Origin: Pseudomonas lutea
GTDB taxonomy: Bacteria; Pseudomonadota; Gammaproteobacteria; Pseudomonadales; Pseudomonadaceae
Assembly: GCF_000759445.1 (NCBI RefSeq)
Contig: NZ_JRMB01000002.1
Span: 1,302,001 to 1,366,000 of the forward strand
Reading direction: 5' to 3'
Length of the DNA: 64,000 nt
Shown: positions 62,333 through 64,000 of the stretch, one piece after another
Numbering within the stretch: the stretch's first letter is position 1
Layout: each line of letters starts with the position of its first letter
Program-made: the position numbers and the translations under genes
The notes under the pieces: model-generated
Told to the model about the DNA's origin: nothing
Database searches by the model: none
The model's input: the letters and a program-made list of their open reading frames with translations, nothing else

Positions 62333-63397
62333 TTACTGGTGATACTTCGCCGACATTTCGTGAACGGCCTCAATGAAAGCGCCAGCATTGGCCGGATCAA
62401 CTTCCGGTGTGATGCCGTGGCCGAGGTTGAAGACATGGCCAGTGCCGCTGCCGTAGCTGGCGAGGATGTTGGAGACTTCCTGGCGGATGGCCTGAGGGTT
62501 GGCGTAAAGCACGGTCGGGTCCATATTGCCCTGCAACGCGACTTTGCTGCCAACGCGGCGGCGGGCTTCGCCGATGTCGCAGGTCCAGTCCAGACCCAGA
62601 GCATCGGCGCCGGCGTCGGCGATGCTTTCAAGCCACATGCCGCCACCTTTGGTGAACAGGATAACCGGCACTTTACGGCCATCATGCTCGCGGATCAGGC
62701 CGTTAACGATTTTGCGCATATAGGCCAGTGAAAACTCCTGATACGCCGCGGCCGAAAGGCTTCCGCCCCAACTGTCGAAGATCTGCACCGCCTGCGCCCC
62801 TGCCAGGATCTGGCCATTGAGGTAAGCCGTCACCGATTGCGCGAGTTTATCGAGCAGCAAGTGCATCGCCTGCGGATTGTCGTAGAGCATGGCTTTGGAT
62901 TTGCGGAAGTCTTTGGACGAGCCGCCTTCGACCATGTACGTCGCCAGGGTCCACGGGCTGCCGGCGAAGCCAATCAGCGGCACTCGGCCATTGAGCTCGC
63001 GGCGAATGGTGCTGACCGCGTCCATGACGTACCCCAGGTCTTTCTGAGGGTCAGGAATTGGCAAGGCCTCGATGTCAGCCAGGGTAGTGACGGTTTTTCG
63101 GAAGCGCGGGCCCTCGCCGGTTTCAAAATACAGCCCCAGGCCCATGGCGTCGGGCACGGTCAAAATGTCTGAAAACAAAATGGCAGCGTCGAGGGGATAA
63201 CGCTCAAGTGGCTGCAGGGTTACCTCACAAGCGAACGCCGGATTCATGCACAGGCTCATGAAGTCCCCGGCCTTGGCGCGGCTGGCGCGGTACTCGGGGA
63301 GATAGCGGCCGGCCTGGCGCATCATCCACACGGGAGTGACGTCAACAGGCTGCTTGAGCAGGGCGCGAAGGAAACGGTCGTTCTTCAGGGCAGTCAT
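62333..63397 (-). CDS. hemE: Uroporphyrinogen decarboxylase
   Basis: Removes four carboxyl groups from uroporphyrinogen III to make coproporphyrinogen III in heme synthesis. The 354 residues have the N-terminal [17 protein letters not shown] signature (about 21-37) and [13 protein letters not shown] and DSWGGSLSA. The ATG at 63397 starts [12 protein letters not shown] as in other proteobacteria; the frame is open a further 48 bp. It is followed in pseudomonads by gltD upstream, as here. Confidence 0.97.
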   Translation of the reverse strand: MTALKNDRFLRALLKQPVDVTPVWMMRQAGRYLPEYRASRAKAGDFMSLCMNPAFACEVTLQPLERYPLDAAILFSDILTVPDAMGLGLYFETGEGPRFRKTVTTLADIEALPIPDPQKDLGYVMDAVSTIRRELNGRVPLIGFAGSPWTLATYMVEGGSSKDFRKSKAMLYDNPQAMHLLLDKLAQSVTAYLNGQILAGAQAVQIFDSWGGSLSAAAYQEFSLAYMRKIVNGLIREHDGRKVPVILFTKGGGMWLESIADAGADALGLDWTCDIGEARRRVGSKVALQGNMDPTVLYANPQAIRQEVSNILASYGSGTGHVFNLGHGITPEVDPANAGAFIEAVHEMSAKYHQ

Positions 63398-63514
63398 GTT
63401 GGTATCCGGAAAAAAGTGCGGGCATTTTCTCAGACACCAACGCAAAAGGCACGGTCGGTGCCGTGCCTTTTATTTATCGGGGCGATTTGTCGCATCAATG
63501 CGCGGCGTTGGTTT

Positions 63515-63603
63515 TGTAGGAGCCGGCTTGCTGGCGAACCCAACTGACGCAGTGCATCTGGCGAACCGCGTCGGCCTTCTTCGCCAGCAAGCCGGCTCCT
63601 ACA
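63515..63603. repeat. REP pair between hemE and gltD
   Basis: TGTAGGAGCCGGCTTGCTGG and its inverse CCAGCAAGCCGGCTCCTACA flank about 50 bp, just beyond the gltD stop. Confidence 0.85.
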
Positions 63604-63616
63604 GACGGCAGCGTCG

Positions 63617-64000
<384 letters not shown>

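Overview
The window is about 64 kb of a Pseudomonas chromosome, most like the fluorescens/syringae/putida side of the genus. The evidence is GC-rich coding DNA with Shine-Dalgarno-led GTG/TTG/ATG starts, several families of Pseudomonas REP palindromes with a REP-associated tyrosine transposase, the choline/glycine-betaine catabolic cluster under a GbdR-type regulator, a trifunctional PutA, and the gene pairs aceF-dipA-msrA and hemE-gltD. Family assignments rest on motifs read from the translations and on remembered family knowledge. No database search was run.

Layout. 0-9 kb: tail of a probable aceE, aceF, a c-di-GMP phosphodiesterase (DipA type), msrA, a RAYT transposase inside a REP array, rlmJ, a small secreted protein and a candidate small RNA. 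9-20 kb: choline and betaine utilisation, with gbdR and the serine dehydratase gene on the minus strand and choXWV and betIBA on the plus strand. 20-21 kb: a regular 113-bp tandem REP array. 21-32 kb: a TldD/PmbA-like pair, an MdtD-like exporter, dbpA, a flavoprotein, a YccS-like membrane protein, a periplasmic binding protein and an ElaA acetyltransferase. 32-38 kb: YgjP-type metallopeptidase and winged-helix genes, a REC-PAS-GGDEF-EAL response regulator, a PL7 alginate lyase and putP. 38-44 kb: putA and an acyl-CoA dehydrogenase. 44-47 kb: a large DUF6543-like protein ending in an R-S-ExE ADP-ribosyltransferase domain. 47-54 kb: a CPA-family antiporter, an MscK-type channel and selO. 54-56.5 kb: a small accessory island of two paralogous unknown proteins around a small exported protein. 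56.6-64 kb: trxC, an orphan PAAR protein, a ParA ATPase, a lipoprotein, a LysR/MFS divergent pair, a higBA module with a broken toxin gene, hemE and the 3' part of gltD.

How it works together. Choline is imported by ChoXWV, oxidised to glycine betaine by BetA and BetB under BetI control, and the demethylated product leads through glycine and serine to pyruvate, where the serine dehydratase acts; GbdR senses betaine or dimethylglycine. Proline is imported by PutP and oxidised to glutamate by PutA, which probably represses the put promoters through GTTGCA sites in the putP-putA gap. Two c-di-GMP enzymes and an alginate lyase point to biofilm control.

The least ordinary parts are the ADP-ribosyltransferase toxin-like protein with no adjacent immunity gene, the paralog/secreted-protein island, the two REP arrays with quantised spacing, a candidate sRNA near 8.6 kb and the orphaned HigA antitoxin.
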